NCBI GenBank assembly: GCA_007922225.1
Contig: ML679961.1
Location: 68,986,890-69,050,889 of the forward strand
Direction of reading: 5' to 3'
DNA length: 64,000 nt
Source: Emydura subglobosa
Lineage: Eukaryota > Chordata > Testudines > Chelidae
In this document: positions 35,499 through 47,392 of the stretch, piece after piece
How positions within the stretch are numbered: the first letter of the stretch is position 1
How the letters are laid out: each line of letters opens with the position of its first letter
Program-made: the position numbers and the translations under genes
Notes under the pieces: model-generated
Seen by the model: the letters and a program-made list of their open reading frames with translations, nothing else
Databases searched by the model: none
What the model was told of the DNA's origin: nothing

Positions 35499-36103
35499 TA
35501 GGCCTTGTCGACGCTACAAAGATAAGTCAACCGTTACATTAATTACTGTGGTGGCTGATGTCCACACTGCCCTCCTTGGGTCGGTGATATGTGTGTGTGT
35601 CCTCACCAGGAGCCCTTCCACCGACTGAACAGGGGCAGACTTGTGGGGAGCTGAGAGTCCTGTCTCCCAGCTTGGCTGGCAGCTCCTTGCTGGGAGCCTG
35701 ATTGCCCCGCAGGCTTCCAGGCTTCTGGCGGGCTGCCACACCCCCACTCCCTGTTTCCCTCTGGGAGCTGGGGGAAGCTGCCTGGACTTCTTGACCCATT
35801 CCCAGCTGGGAGGGGGCTCTCCATGGGAGCAAGGGGCAGCTGGGATTCTATCTGCTTGGCTTTCTTGTCAACTTCACAGCTCTAGCATAGCTTGACAAGA
35901 ATGATAGCCAACAGCCGATGTAAGTAATGCAGTGTCTGCACTGACACTGCATCACCCTAACTACCTGGACATAAGCCCTCATTGAGGTGGTTTTATTATG
36001 TTGGCATAGCAGGGGAGTTACATCGGTGGGAGGAGCCTGTCAGTGTGTACGCCTCCGTCCACTGTTTTGTTGACAAAACTCTGCGGTGTAGACCAGCCCT
36101 TAC
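35499..36103. mobile_element. Harbinger-type MITE (family C)
   Basis: The left end TAGGCCTTGTCGACGCTACAAAG and the reverse complement of the right end (CTCTGCGGTGTAGACCAGCCCTTA) match as TIRs with a TTA-like flank. The interior carries AGTCAACCGTTACATTAATTACTG and GGTTTTATTATGTTGGCATAGC, blocks typical of long reptilian Harbinger MITEs. The three open frames on - within it (35514-35832) are by-products of its GC-rich centre. Confidence 0.6.
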
Positions 36104-37020
36104 CTGTTCTTCCAGGATTTCCTGGAGGGATGGAGTGGCCATACAGGAGAGTTTTCTGTGACTCGGAATGTTATCAGGGTGGCTTCTTCTTAAGCTTTCT
36201 GACCTACAGGAAGGTTTGTGTTTTTATCACATGTGATATACTTGGAGATTCAGATCAGTATATCTGAATTGTAAACAAATAACTACATCAGCCCCTCCAC
36301 AGTTGGGGAGGAAGAAGTCCATAGGGCTCAGTGTCTTTTCAAGCTCTGCTCTTCCTTTATAGGTCTTGATTTAATAAGCACAGATCAGAAGCCGATCTCC
36401 TCTGAGAGGGGATTACACGCATATGCCTTTGAGAAATTAATTGGTTTATCTAATTCATGTCATTCCCAGATGTACGTGTTCCGCCAACAAACTTATTAGT
36501 TTTTGTCTTTATTTCTGGTGATGATTCTTGTTGAGCAGATATTTCCACTTAATATATATTTTGTCTGTGTGCTTGCTGTACACCTTCAGGGACTTTGCTT
36601 CATATCCTTTGTTGATCAAAAATGAATGTGTCTCCACTTAGCCTCAAAACAAAGCCACCACGCAGTCTAGCAGAACTGTTTGTCTCCGGTCAGAAGAAAG
36701 CAGGACTGGAATTGCAGCGGGGATGTGGATCAGGGTTGAGGTGCATTGGGCAGAGTTGAATGTGAGGGAGCCCCAGGACTGGACTAGGAGGTGGTTCTAC
36801 AAATAGGGATTGAGATGTGTGCAATGTTTAGGGGCAGGGCTGGAATAGCAGAGGAGCTGTGAGTCAGATTGAGGGGCATTGGCAGAGTTGAGTGTGGATT
36901 GGCCCAGGACTACAGTAACAAAAGGGGGCCACAGGGTTGGACTCTTTTCTCTAGTGCCTTCTTAGCCTGTGGCTACATGATATCAGGGATGGATTTTAGC
37001 AATACTTTGAGGGAAGGCAG
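36104..37020. other. Intron/intergenic sequence, no gene seen
   Basis: No recognised features beyond short open frames. Confidence 0.35.
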
Positions 37021-37360
37021 CTTTGTCTAGTGGTTAGAAGTGTTCTGCACATCAGATGTCTTGGGTTCTAGCAGGGTGGTAATCAGGGTGGGGCGAGTGG
37101 GGCAGCCACCCAGGGCAAAAAGCAAGTGGGGGTGGAAAAATGGGATGGACAATAAAAAAAAAAAAAGATAGGGGGACTGCATGGGGACTGGGATCCTGTG
37201 GGAATAAAAAGACATAGTCCCTGGTGTAGAGAGTTTATTATAATCTAAACTCCTTGAGTAAGTGACCATTTCTCTGTGCTTCAGTTCTCCATCTGTAAAA
37301 TGGGGATAACAGTGCTTCCCTGCTAGGACATACTCACCAGTGTCTGTGAGGTGCTCATGG
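37021..37360 (+). mobile_element. tRNA-derived SINE with an internal insertion
   Basis: TTTGTCTAGTGGTTAGAAG (A box) and TTGGGTTCTAGC (B box) at 37022-37073 form a tRNA-like head. The SINE core CCATCTGTAAAATGGGGATAACAGTGC reappears only at about 37285-37320. About 170 bp between them, including an A-rich run at 37147-37159, are foreign to the SINE. It is the same family as at 14036-14318. Confidence 0.55.
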
Positions 37361-40300
37361 ACTGTGGTGGTGGGAGCCACAGAAAGTCCTAGATGGATCT
37401 TATCTGCAGGATCATCATAGTAGTGGGACAGTAGAAAAAACAACCCATAAATCACAGTTAAAAAACTAAGAGCGGCATGAGGACAGAAATTGAATTTGTT
37501 CCAGCTTGTTGGTGAAAGTGAGTCTGTGAGAGCATCCGCTGAGTGCACCAGATGAGTGAGGGGAGTGCAGGGAGCAAATCCAATTGGCATAGAAGTTGAT
37601 GGCTCCCGATGGTTGTCGTCCCCATGAACCCTTTCAAAATGTGATTTGGTCTGAGCCAAGGCTGGATCGTCCCTCTGACTCCTGTGTTAATTAGTGAGCA
37701 AGGAGGAGGCATCAGACAGAGGAGAGGCTGGAAAGAGAGAGAGAGAGAGATGGAGACAGAGAATAAGCCTGGAGGAAAGAAGGAAAAAATGAAAGGCAGT
37801 GCGGGGAGGGGGGAGCGGGAAGGAGAGAAAAATGCAAATGAGAGGGGGCGGAGTAGGACAAAGGGTGAGCTAAGGGCAAGAAAAAGTGTAGGATGGAGGG
37901 AGAGCCAGGAGTGGGTGGGAGTAATTCAAGAAGGAAGAGATACTAAGTTTAGGAGTCAACACAACCTGAGGGAAAGGAGCATTTCCCTTTAACACCGACA
38001 GGGATCCTGCCACACACAGGGGAAGCAGGCCCACTCCAGTCCCCACCCCGCTCTCCATGCTCCCTCCCCAGCATTGACTAGCCAGCCAGAGTCAGGTTTT
38101 TGAGGCTTGTTCAAACAATACCTTACATCTCCATCGAGAGAGTGTCCCAGGCATGACTCCCCCCTAGTCATCGGGCCAGCCCCTGTCTCTCCTCTCCACA
38201 GGCCATTTGCCATCCCCCAGCCCAGAGCTCCTTTCAGTTGCACCTTCCACACGAAGGTGTCTGAGACTTTCAAACCGAAAGAAATTGTCCACCTTTGAAG
38301 TGAATCTCAGCTGGGAGAGTTGGAATGTGGGGGCCCGGTGCCCCCCAGCTGGCACATCCTGAGCCTCCAAGCTTTTCAGGGGGCTTTAAACCAGCACAGG
38401 TGGTGATTCAGGGTGATGTGTCAGAGGGCAGCGGCCAGTCAAGGTGCAGAGGCGGGCACAGCATCCCACCCCAAATGTCATGCTCACAACTTGAGAAAAG
38501 GATAGCGGGCAGCAGTGCGGTATGTGCTGGGTCATGGGGATTGAGCTGTGACATTGGAGACACCCAGTAAGTAGCGATCCCGGCTTCGGGGAGTGGAGCG
38601 GAACGGAATAGTGAAGTACTCCTGTTTGTGGGTATTGTGGCTCCGGGGAGCAGCCCAGGCACTGACTCTCCCATCTGCTGACCTCAGACTTCTTATCCAG
38701 GGGGAGGATCACAGGGAGAGAAGGAGAAAGAATGGGCCAAATTCTGTTCTGTCACACTGCTGTAAATCCACAATAACGCCACTGAGTTAAATGGAGTCAC
38801 TCTGGATCACCAAGGCGTCCCTGAGAGCAGAAGAGGACAGGACCCAGGTGGCAACATTTTCTTTCCTCTTTTTGCTTGTACACCACCAGCAGCTCTGATG
38901 GTGTGTTCTGCCTGGCTGCTAATCAGCCCAGAGACGCTCACACATATTCGTGTGGACTCACCTAAAGACTGGCTTTGGTTTGAAGCTTTACCCAAGGAAC
39001 TGGCAACCCTCCTCCCACTCCTTGAGGAAAGGAGCCGGACTCCTGTCTCCCAGGGCAGTGCGTTAACCACTAGACAGCTGAGGCCATTCTGTGGAGTTAA
39101 GAAGAGAAGGATAAAGGGAACGTGTTAGCCAGTCTAAAGCAAAGCAGAGGCCCACAGGGCAGCCAGGGCCCCCACAGGGATGTCAACATAAACCAGCAAA
39201 CTCTGCCTGATTTGTATTTCCTTTGGGCTGGAACTGAAGCTGCTCAAATGATCAGCGGCAGAAGGGGTCCAGGCGGGGGCTGGCTTGAGGGTGTGTTTGA
39301 GGAAGGAACCACAGAGCTGGGGGTCTTCAAATAGTGAGCCCAGGCACGATAACCCCCCCTGTCCCGTGAACTGAGCTTAGGAGGGAGCTCAGTTAGGGTC
39401 TTTGTAACTTGTTGGGCCTGTGTGGTACCCCGGGTGACTCTGCCTGAGCCCAGGGGACTTGTCTGCAGGGCTGTAATGGGCTGTAATGGAGCCTAACAAG
39501 CACCAGGACTGCAGAAGCTGTGTGTGCCGCTTCCTTGACACTTCAGAGAGCATCATCCAGCCACAGGGAGGGCCTGCTCCAGTGCCCCCTCCCCTGTCCT
39601 GGGACTGGGAAGGGAGAGGCGGCCAGCAGGGAGTGGAGATTTTGCCCTCCCTATTCCTTTTGACTCTAGGTGCTCTCTGTATTCCTGTGCCCCAAAGTTC
39701 CTTCAAGTGACAGCCCAGGGGCTTTGTGACTCCTGGTCTCAGTGGTTTGAGTTCCCAACCCCCCACACTGAAGACAGCATCTGAATCTGATTTTCTGCTT
39801 TGCATTGGGAAGGCTCCTGTAAAACCTTGTTTTATTTGTCTGCAACTCAGGTCAGATCTCATGGGGCTGCCCCTCTCCCTTGGCTCCCTCTCTTCCCTCC
39901 CTTGCCTTGCTCTCTCTAGTGTCTGACTGGAATATCGGGATCCTGTTGTGGCAATGACGCTGAGGCTTTTCTGTCCCAGTGCATAGTTAGTGCCCCCGGA
40001 TCTAGGGCCCCATTCTCTCCCTGCAGGTTCCCAGTAGCACCCAGTGGGCTCCTGTCCTGCAGCCTGAGAAGCAGGCCTTTAAGAGGAAACGGGTTTAACG
40101 TGTGGGAGTTCCTCTGGGGCACGTTAGGTGAGTTTCAGTTGGGGTGGTTCGAGCTTCCATCAGCTACATGGGGAGAAGCCACCAAAGATTCTGCTGCTTG
40201 AATGAGCTCTCCAGAGTTTGTGGCTCTGTAGAACTGGGCTAGAAATGCTGTGAGAGGAGATGGCCTCTCGGTGCACGGTGTCTGGCCTGGGCTGCAGCCT

Positions 40301-41406
40301 AGAAGTACTGAAGTCTTTGGCCAAGGGCAGGCCAGAGTGTGAGAGTCTCTGAGTGCAGCAGACCGGGCTGGGGTGTGACTCAGACAGGAACTGTTTCCTT
40401 TGACAGGATTTGCAGGTCTTACAGTCACTCCTTTCCCTCAGGTCCCCAAACTCACTGTGTGGTAAGCACCTAGAGAATCTGCCCCTGCCAGGCCTCTTTG
40501 CATAGAGTCTCCTGATCTTAACTGGCTGTGGTGTGTGGGCTGTGGCATCCCAGGGCTGGCTGCTTTCTCAGGCGGGCCTCAAAGAGTCAAGCTTGTCCCT
40601 GTTTTATTCATGCAGGAATTGTGGGGCTCTTGATGGCTCAGTGAAGAAGATGGAAATAGCTCCAGGTTGTCAGTGCCCTTCCTCTTTCCTGCTAGTACCA
40701 AGCTGGCATAATGAGACCTGATGGCTCAGTGGCTCCCCAGGGGATGGGGGCAAGGGCTGCTCAGGGAGTTAAAGGTGCCAGCGATTTTTTTTATTTCATT
40801 AACATCCTGTAATAGCTGCCTATAGCCGAACTAAATAATTGTAGCTACAGGCTGACAATGTGACCCAGAAAGCAGAGCCACTTCTAGTGAGTGATCCGCA
40901 AGTCCCAGATTTCACCGTTGCCTTAGGGTGTGCGTGTGTGTTTGTTTGCTGAGGTAGGGATAATCCCTGTGCTGGAAGCCTGCCCAGTGGGGGACTATAA
41001 TAATCCCTCTTTCTATTGTTGGAGGGAATGGGGGGTCTTGACACCACGCTGTGGGCTGCAGCCCCCTGCTACTATTTTAGGCTAACTGCTGCTGGAGAAT
41101 CTGAGCCCTGAGCTTGGAGCTTGGCAGATAAAACTCCCTCCATCGCCTCCCTCGACTACCCTGCACGTCTTGGTCATGCTGAAATCACCTTGTGGACTGC
41201 AGTGATGGTTTGGGTTTGCGAAGCTGGCTCCAGTGCATTGCCTCTCCAACTCGTTGTGGAGTGTAACGGGCCAGCACTCCCAGTGCTGGGTGGGGTGAGA
41301 GGCCATCAGTCCCAGCCCTGGGTGAATCTTGGTTGGGTTAATCGGACTGCAGCGGATCCACTCCTTAGTGAAATGTTTATTGGGTGCAGCTCTGAGCCAG
41401 TCACTA
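37361..41406. other. Intron/intergenic sequence with SINE fragments
   Basis: No exon is recognised. A GA-rich stretch lies at 37730-37870. At 38990-39075 a SINE head lies on - (reading GTCTAGTGGTTAACGCACTG and GGAGACAGGAGTCC). At 38736-38812 is a short palindromic repeat that begins GGGCCAAATTCTG. The 157-codon frame at 39389-39862 on - has no recognisable domain. Confidence 0.4.
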
Positions 41407-41605
41407 ATAGTATGTGTACACGGCAATTAAAAACCCGCATGTCAGCTGACAGGGGCTAGCAGAGCTCGGGCTAAGAGACCATTTAATAGCAGACTTGCAG
41501 GAAATGGAGCTTTAGCACCTTGCAAGGTGGGAGGATCCCAAAGCTCAGGCTGCAGCCAGAGCTCCAGGAGCCACAGTCAGCTGGCATGGGCCAGCCAGGG
41601 GGGTC
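41407..41605. mobile_element. Palindromic MITE (family A), truncated
   Basis: It starts with AGTATGTGTACACGGCAATTAAAAACCC and keeps the GTCAGCTGACAGG, AGCTCGGGCTAAG, AAGGTGGGAGGATCCC and CAGTCAGCTGGCATGGGCCAGC blocks, but lacks the right terminal repeat. It is a decayed copy of the repeat at 34280-34562. Confidence 0.55.
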
Positions 41606-43028
41606 TAACTGCAGTGGCTGGTGCATTATTTCTATTTGCTCATGAGCCTCTGAAAATCAGAAATCAAGCAAGATGCTGTGCCAGGGCCAGTGTGTTAAAC
41701 GTAGCTCTCCCCAAGGTGCAGCCACTGTCCCTGGGCCTGGCTTTCTCCTGGGGGGACAGGGAGTGCAGTTTGGGAGTGAAAGGCCCCTGCTGTATACGGC
41801 GGGTGCCCTGTGTTGGTGCGTGAGAGGATTGGGGGGCTGCGGGGAGAGCAGCGGTACAGCCCCCTCCTTGGCTGGGGCTTTGCATGCTTCATGCATGTTG
41901 CAAGAGCACAATGGGGCTTGTGGGGCGGCATCTTGTCAGACTTTGTCTTGTGTTGGGACTGAAGGCGCTTGTGGAGGTCAGAAGGTTCAGGGGGTCACTT
42001 CGCATGAAGGGCAAGAGTTATGGGGGAGACCTGACGTAGGGGAGCAGCTTCTGGGGGAGTCTTGACGAGAGGGGCTCAGGCAGCATATGGGGTGATGTGC
42101 TATGCGGAGGGGGATGGGGCAGATGATCAAGGAGCACTTGTACTTCTAGCATGAGACAGGCAGAAACTCTCCAACTCGCCCAGGCTTTAGACCTTTGGGC
42201 ACAGGCTGGTGGGTACGTCTCACACTCAGACCAGTCTGGCCTGTCACTCCCGTGCTGAGCATGCTGCATGGCCTAGGCAGCACTGTGACTAACCCTCCTT
42301 GGGCATGGCTGCCCAGCAGATGGGAGGGTGCCTGCCCGCGCAGGCAGCCAGACGTGTTAGTTCTGCTCAAGCTAATAGGCTAAGAATAGCACTAGCCCAG
42401 CCACCACCTCGGTGCTAGTTCTAGTGCACTTGACCGGTGTCTGTCTGTCCGCGCTGGGAAGCATCTTCCCAGCTGCAGTGTAGACCTGTCCTTTGGTGTG
42501 ATGCTCACACCTCTTTATGCCATTAGCTGGGCCCAGAGATTCAGTGGGAATGCCAGCACTCCGGCCCCCTCTGTACTGCTCCCACCCTGCCCTGCCTCAG
42601 GGAGGTGAAGGAGCCATCTCAGGAGGCTTTACACCTGCATTAAGGGCTTTAATTAACACCTTTTTATGACTGACTTTAAACAATCTCTCAGCTAAGCCCT
42701 GCAGCCTCCCCCTACTGAGCCCTTTGGGCAGGAAACTGCCTGTGGACAGTGGCTCCAGGAATCCCTTGCCCAGCAGGCCTCCTCCCTCTGCCTTGCTCGC
42801 GTATAGACTCAGCATGTAGAGCAGCCTCCTCTCTGACCACCCTGCTGCCTGGGTGCACGTAGGATGGGCGGGTGCGCAGCCAAATGTCTGAACAGTGACT
42901 ATTGTTGGATACACGCTGACCTTCAGAGCTTGCCGCAGACACGCTATCTCCTAGAGGGTTTCTCAGTGCTGCAGGTCACTCTCTCATTACAGTACCTGAT
43001 CAGGGACCGGCTCTTCTCTCTCTTCCAG
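41606..43028. other. Intron/intergenic sequence, no gene seen
   Basis: Open frames occur on both strands, but none has recognisable domains or splice context. It is probably the end of the proposed first CHRM4 intron. Confidence 0.35.
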
Positions 43029-43070
43029 ATCTTGCTGTCCAGAAGGAGCCGTTTGCTGTTGGAGACCCAG
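43029..43070 (+). other. CHRM4: Proposed CHRM4 exon 2 (42 bp)
   Basis: A polypyrimidine tract and acceptor, CTCTTCTCTCTCTTCCAG, is followed by 42 bp and a consensus donor, CAG|GTGAGT. Because 42 is a multiple of three, the exon can be included or skipped without changing the frame. With one base from exon 1 it reads DLAVQKEPFAVGDP and then joins the coding exon in frame. It may be 5' UTR only. The strong splice sites and the phase are seen in the sequence; use in CHRM4 mRNA is inference. Confidence 0.5.
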
Positions 43071-45364
43071 GTGAGTTCTCCCCATACCTGAGCACAACCT
43101 TTCCCAGGATACCAGGCCCTGGTGTAGCCCGTTATTGGGGTCACAAAGGCTTAGTGATCTTTCTCTTCCTTGCACACCCCCCCTCTGCTGTTCCACACGT
43201 GACTGGGATACAACTGAGGCAGTGACACATGCACGATAGCCCAGCTCTCCCCATTGCCCTGGCCGGGGAGCTGGTTTCAGGCCACTAGAATTGTTACAGT
43301 GAACAGGGTTGTGCGACCCCCGGGGCTGGCACCTCCCCTGAGGCTGACCAGTCCTCTGGGTTGTGTGATCCATGGGTTGTGACCACCCCAATACTGCATC
43401 CTCCCTCTTCCGCTGGATGTCACTGTTCTGTATGACACGCTCAGATCACATTGATGAGAGTGCTACAGACCCTGCGACAGACAGGCGGCCCGCTGCCAGG
43501 CAGGTGAAGGAGATGATCACTTGTAACTTAGTGCAGCCACAATTATTCTTTCTTTGAAGAGCAGCAAAAGTCACATCAACGGAGAGGCCAAGAGGCTGGA
43601 GCATCCCAGTAGGATTATCCCCCTGCTGCAGCCTCTGGGCTGGCATGTCATTCCCTTCCTCTCACGGGCCCCCCAAGAGGAACACCAGCAAAGATGGCAC
43701 TGCTGTGAGCAAGGGTTGCTGTGCATGCACTCCCATGGCCTCACCTAGCCACGACTGATCACTGAGACCACCTTCCAGCCCATGCTACCAGGGACCCAGA
43801 ACCTCTCTGCTGTGACGTGAAAGGAGAAAAGGGGGCTACAGAGTGCACTGGTGAAGCAGCAGTTGAGCTGATGGCCCCTGTAGTGTTGCTCATCTGGGTG
43901 TTGTGTGAGGAGATGGAGACGGTTGGGGGCTGGTCTCACTGTTGTGCTCCAGCTGTCTCCCTAGGTGCACTGACTTTCTCACTTGACACTTATTCCTATG
44001 TTCTACTGATCCCTTGACCCGATGGTACACACCTAATGGTCTAGCTGCTGTTTGACAAAGATGGCAGGTCACAATTTGAACAGCTGGAGGAGCAGAGAGT
44101 TAAACTAATGGATTGCTGAGCCAAACTGGGAACTCCAGGTGGAGAGAGACCGTGATGGAGATGTGAAGGAGGTGGGCACCAGGCAGCTGGGGAAAGAGGG
44201 ACATGGAGATTTTTACCCTTAGGTCACTGGTTCAAAACTGGCCTGCGTAGCTAGTGACTGAAAGCCACACCCCTCGGGTGGCTGTGAAGTAGCTTGTGGA
44301 ATGAATTTGGGGTCTCAGTCCTGTACCTGTGTGTCCCCTTCACAAACTATGGCCACCACAGCTGGCCCCTTGGCACCTTCAGCAGAGAGGCTGAGGGCTG
44401 AATGCTCCTGTGCCCTAGAGGTGCTCCTTCTAAGGGAGGGTTGAGGGCTAGTGGGGAGATGGAGAGGAAGGGTGCTCAGCTGCTGCCCATGCTGGTACTG
44501 TCCTTTAGATAAACAGATGTGTTCATCTCCACAGCTGTTGGTTGGCCACTGTCACTAGCACCCAACTCGCTTTTAAAATCTTGGGCTGAATGGTAGGGGG
44601 CTGTTCAGAGGGAAGGCCAAACTTGGCATTTCCTGCATTCACCAGCAGTTTCCAACACTCTCGAGATCTGGTGAAACACCTGCTGAGAATGGCATTTCAA
44701 CAGGGCACAAGGGAGACCTGACCTTGCTGCTTTGCATGGCCAAAGAGGAAGAGCCACTGCAGCGTACCAGCCCACCAAGCCATTCTCTCTTTGCTCCATT
44801 TCCCCAAGGAATCTATGAAGCCCCATCAGGGTCTTCCACGGAGCAGGGGCCCTGTCCATGTGTCAGTCAGCACAGTACAAGAAACAGACAGCAGAGGGCA
44901 GGATTTCCATAGCAAATGCCTTGAGCATAGGCTGGGAGGTCTGTTAGCTGGACCCTTCCTTTGGCTTCACTCTTTAGAGCTTCCCTTTGGAGTTTTTTGT
45001 GTCTCCATAATCTCATGCAATAATTAAAAACAAAACCAAGAAATGCTTCCAAGGCTATTCTGCTCTGGAACACAAACTGCTGCCATGAACAGCTCCTGGG
45101 GAGAGGGCAGCAGGGGCAGATGGTACAACACAATGAGATTTTCAAGCATTAGCTAAAGACAACATTGGCTTGGGAAAACACTAAGGTTTAAAGAGACACG
45201 ACTGCTCTCCCTTTGCTCTCTCACTGTGGCTGTTTTTTCAGCTACAGCTTTAGTTATGGGGAGGCAACAAGGGTCTTTTTTCCAGGTTGTGAGAGAGGGG
45301 AGGAGGACTGAATTCACTCCATTCCTCTGGGTGCAGAATGGGACTCCATTAAAAAGAGATTGGA

Positions 45365-45450
45365 CCTGTTCTGCTGCTAGTTACATCGGTACCATCCCAG
45401 TAAAGCCAATGGAGTGTAAGGGGTGTAAATGAGCAAAATTTGGCCTCCTC
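45365..45450. repeat. Short palindromic repeat fragment
   Basis: The stretch ends in GTAAATGAGCAAAATTTGGCC and contains AGCCAATGGAGTG. It resembles, in the opposite orientation, the repeat at 38736-38812 that begins GGGCCAAATTCTG. It lies in the intron just upstream of the CHRM4 coding exon. Confidence 0.35.
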
Positions 45451-45923
45451 TTAACTTAAGTCTGCATCATTTCCCCTGCTCATTAATTGGGATGTAATAA
45501 GAAGAAAGGCCTATGAAAACCAAGATGCCCTGTCTACATTGCTCAGTCCTGACCTATTGCCCACCACACCCCCCCCCACTATTCTACCCCCCTATTCCAG
45601 CCCTGGATTCCTCCCACACAGCTCTGCTGATGAATCTCCATTATTTTTAAAAGCCCAATACTCAGGGCTAAAGAAACAGTTGAGTAGAGTGAATAGGAAG
45701 AGGTATGGTGTGGTGATGGGAGAGTTAAAATTAGGGAGAAGATGATAAAGCTGTCAGATCCCTTTTTGCAAAACCAGCAACAACATGCAGAGAAAAATGT
45801 GGGTAAACTCTTGGGAAACTTGGTTAAAGGAGCCCACAACCAGAGAGGCAGGAGATGCAGAGGGTGGAAGGGAGAAGGGTGCCTATGTGTAATATTCTTC
45901 CTTTCTTTCCCTCCCCATTGCAG

Positions 45924-45928
45924 AATCC
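45924..45928 (+). other. CHRM4: Splice acceptor of the CHRM4 coding exon
   Basis: A pyrimidine-rich tract (TTCTTCCTTTCTTTCCCTCC) and CATTGCAG end at 45923, so the exon starts 5 bp before the first ATG. Muscarinic receptor genes typically have an intron in the 5' UTR and an intronless coding region, which agrees. Confidence 0.75.
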
Positions 45929-47392
45929 ATGTATAATCTCTCTGCTCAGCTCTGGCAGATGAAGATGGCCAACCTTACCTATGACAACTTCACCAATGGC
46001 AACCAATCTGCTATGCAACATTCTTCCAACCAGTACAAGACAGTGGAGCTGGTCTTCATTGCCACAGTAACTGGCTCTCTCAGCCTTGTCACTGTGGTGG
46101 GGAACATCCTGGTCATGCTGTCCATCAAAGTGAACCGCCAGCTCCAGACTGTCAACAACTACTTCCTTTTCAGCCTAGCCTGTGCCGACCTGATAATTGG
46201 GGTCTTCTCCATGAACCTCTACACTGTCTATATCATCAAAGGCTATTGGCCGCTGGGGGCTGTGGTGTGTGACCTTTGGCTGGCTCTGGACTATGTGGTG
46301 AGCAACGCCTCTGTCATGAACTTACTCATCATCAGTTTTGACCGGTACTTCTGTGTCACCAAGCCCCTGACCTACCCGGCCCGAAGGACCACCAAGATGG
46401 CAGGGCTGATGATTGCAGCAGCTTGGTTATTGTCCTTTGTTCTCTGGGCACCTGCCATCTTGTTCTGGCAGTTCATCGTTGGGAAGAGGACAGTCCCGGA
46501 GCGGGCATGCTACATCCAGTTCCTATCTAATCCAGCCGTGACCTTTGGCACGGCCATCGCTGCTTTCTACCTCCCCGTGGTCATCATGACCGTGCTGTAC
46601 ATTCACATCTCGCTGGCCAGCAGGAGCAGAGTGAGGAGGCACAAGCCTGAGAGCAAGAAGGAGAAGACTAAGCCCCACAGCTTCTTTAAGAGCCCACTAA
46701 TCAAGCAGAACAACAACAACTCTCCCACGAAGGCAGTGGAGGTGGAGGAGGTGAGGAATGGGAAAGTGGATGATCAACCCTTGGCACAGACAGAGCCTGC
46801 AGGTCAGCAAGACGAGAAGGAGACCTCCAATGAATCCAGCACAGTTAGCATCACCCAGACCACAAAAGAGAAGCAAGTGGCAGAAATCTTACCAGCTGGG
46901 CAAGGGCAGAGCCCATCCCGCCCGCAGGTTAACCCAGCCTCCAAGTGGTCCAAGATTAAGATTGTCACCAAGCAAACTGGTACTGAATGTGTCACTGCCA
47001 TTGAGATTGTCCCAGCTAAGACAGCGGCCTCTGCCCACAACTCCCTGCCCAACAGTCGCCCAGCCAATGTCGCCAGGAAGTTTGCCAGCATCGCCAGGAG
47101 TCAGGTGCGGAAGAAGCGCCAGATGGCCGCCCGGGAGAAAAAAGTCACGAGAACCATATTTGCCATCTTGCTTGCCTTCATTGTCACATGGACTCCTTAC
47201 AACGTGATGGTACTTATTAACACCTTCTGTGAGACCTGTGTACCCGACACAGTGTGGTCTATTGGGTACTGGCTCTGCTATGTCAACAGCACCATCAACC
47301 CAGCCTGCTATGCCCTTTGTAATGCTACTTTCAAGAAAACCTTTAAGCACCTTCTCATGTGCCAGTACAGGAACATTGGCACAGCTCGATAA
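45929..47392 (+). CDS. CHRM4: Muscarinic acetylcholine receptor M4
   Basis: This single exon encodes 487 residues of a class A GPCR that binds acetylcholine at the plasma membrane and signals through Gi/o to lower cAMP. Sequons are at N3, N15, N20 and N25. Seven membrane segments lie near 41-64, 77-99, 112-135, 157-180, 203-228, 407-430 and 441-463. The amine-binding Asp is D121 ([13 protein letters not shown]), the DRY motif is 138-140, the disulfide pair is C114 and C194, and NPACY is 457-461. Helix 8 ends in [10 protein letters not shown] with a likely palmitoylated C478. The long third loop (about 231-405) and the conserved [18 protein letters not shown] mark M4 rather than M2. The first ATG matches the avian start; mammals start at the Met of MANLT (residue 13, base 45965). 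The reading frame is intact. Confidence 0.97.
   Translation: MYNLSAQLWQMKMANLTYDNFTNGNQSAMQHSSNQYKTVELVFIATVTGSLSLVTVVGNILVMLSIKVNRQLQTVNNYFLFSLACADLIIGVFSMNLYTVYIIKGYWPLGAVVCDLWLALDYVVSNASVMNLLIISFDRYFCVTKPLTYPARRTTKMAGLMIAAAWLLSFVLWAPAILFWQFIVGKRTVPERACYIQFLSNPAVTFGTAIAAFYLPVVIMTVLYIHISLASRSRVRRHKPESKKEKTKPHSFFKSPLIKQNNNNSPTKAVEVEEVRNGKVDDQPLAQTEPAGQQDEKETSNESSTVSITQTTKEKQVAEILPAGQGQSPSRPQVNPASKWSKIKIVTKQTGTECVTAIEIVPAKTAASAHNSLPNSRPANVARKFASIARSQVRKKRQMAAREKKVTRTIFAILLAFIVTWTPYNVMVLINTFCETCVPDTVWSIGYWLCYVNSTINPACYALCNATFKKTFKHLLMCQYRNIGTAR

Noticed and set aside
37027..37659. 210-codon open frame on -
   Set aside because: It runs antisense through the SINE at 37021-37360 and its insert and shows no known domain beyond that, so I take it as chance.
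46758..47207. 149-codon frame on + overlapping CHRM4
   Set aside because: Out-of-frame shadow of the third intracellular loop coding region.
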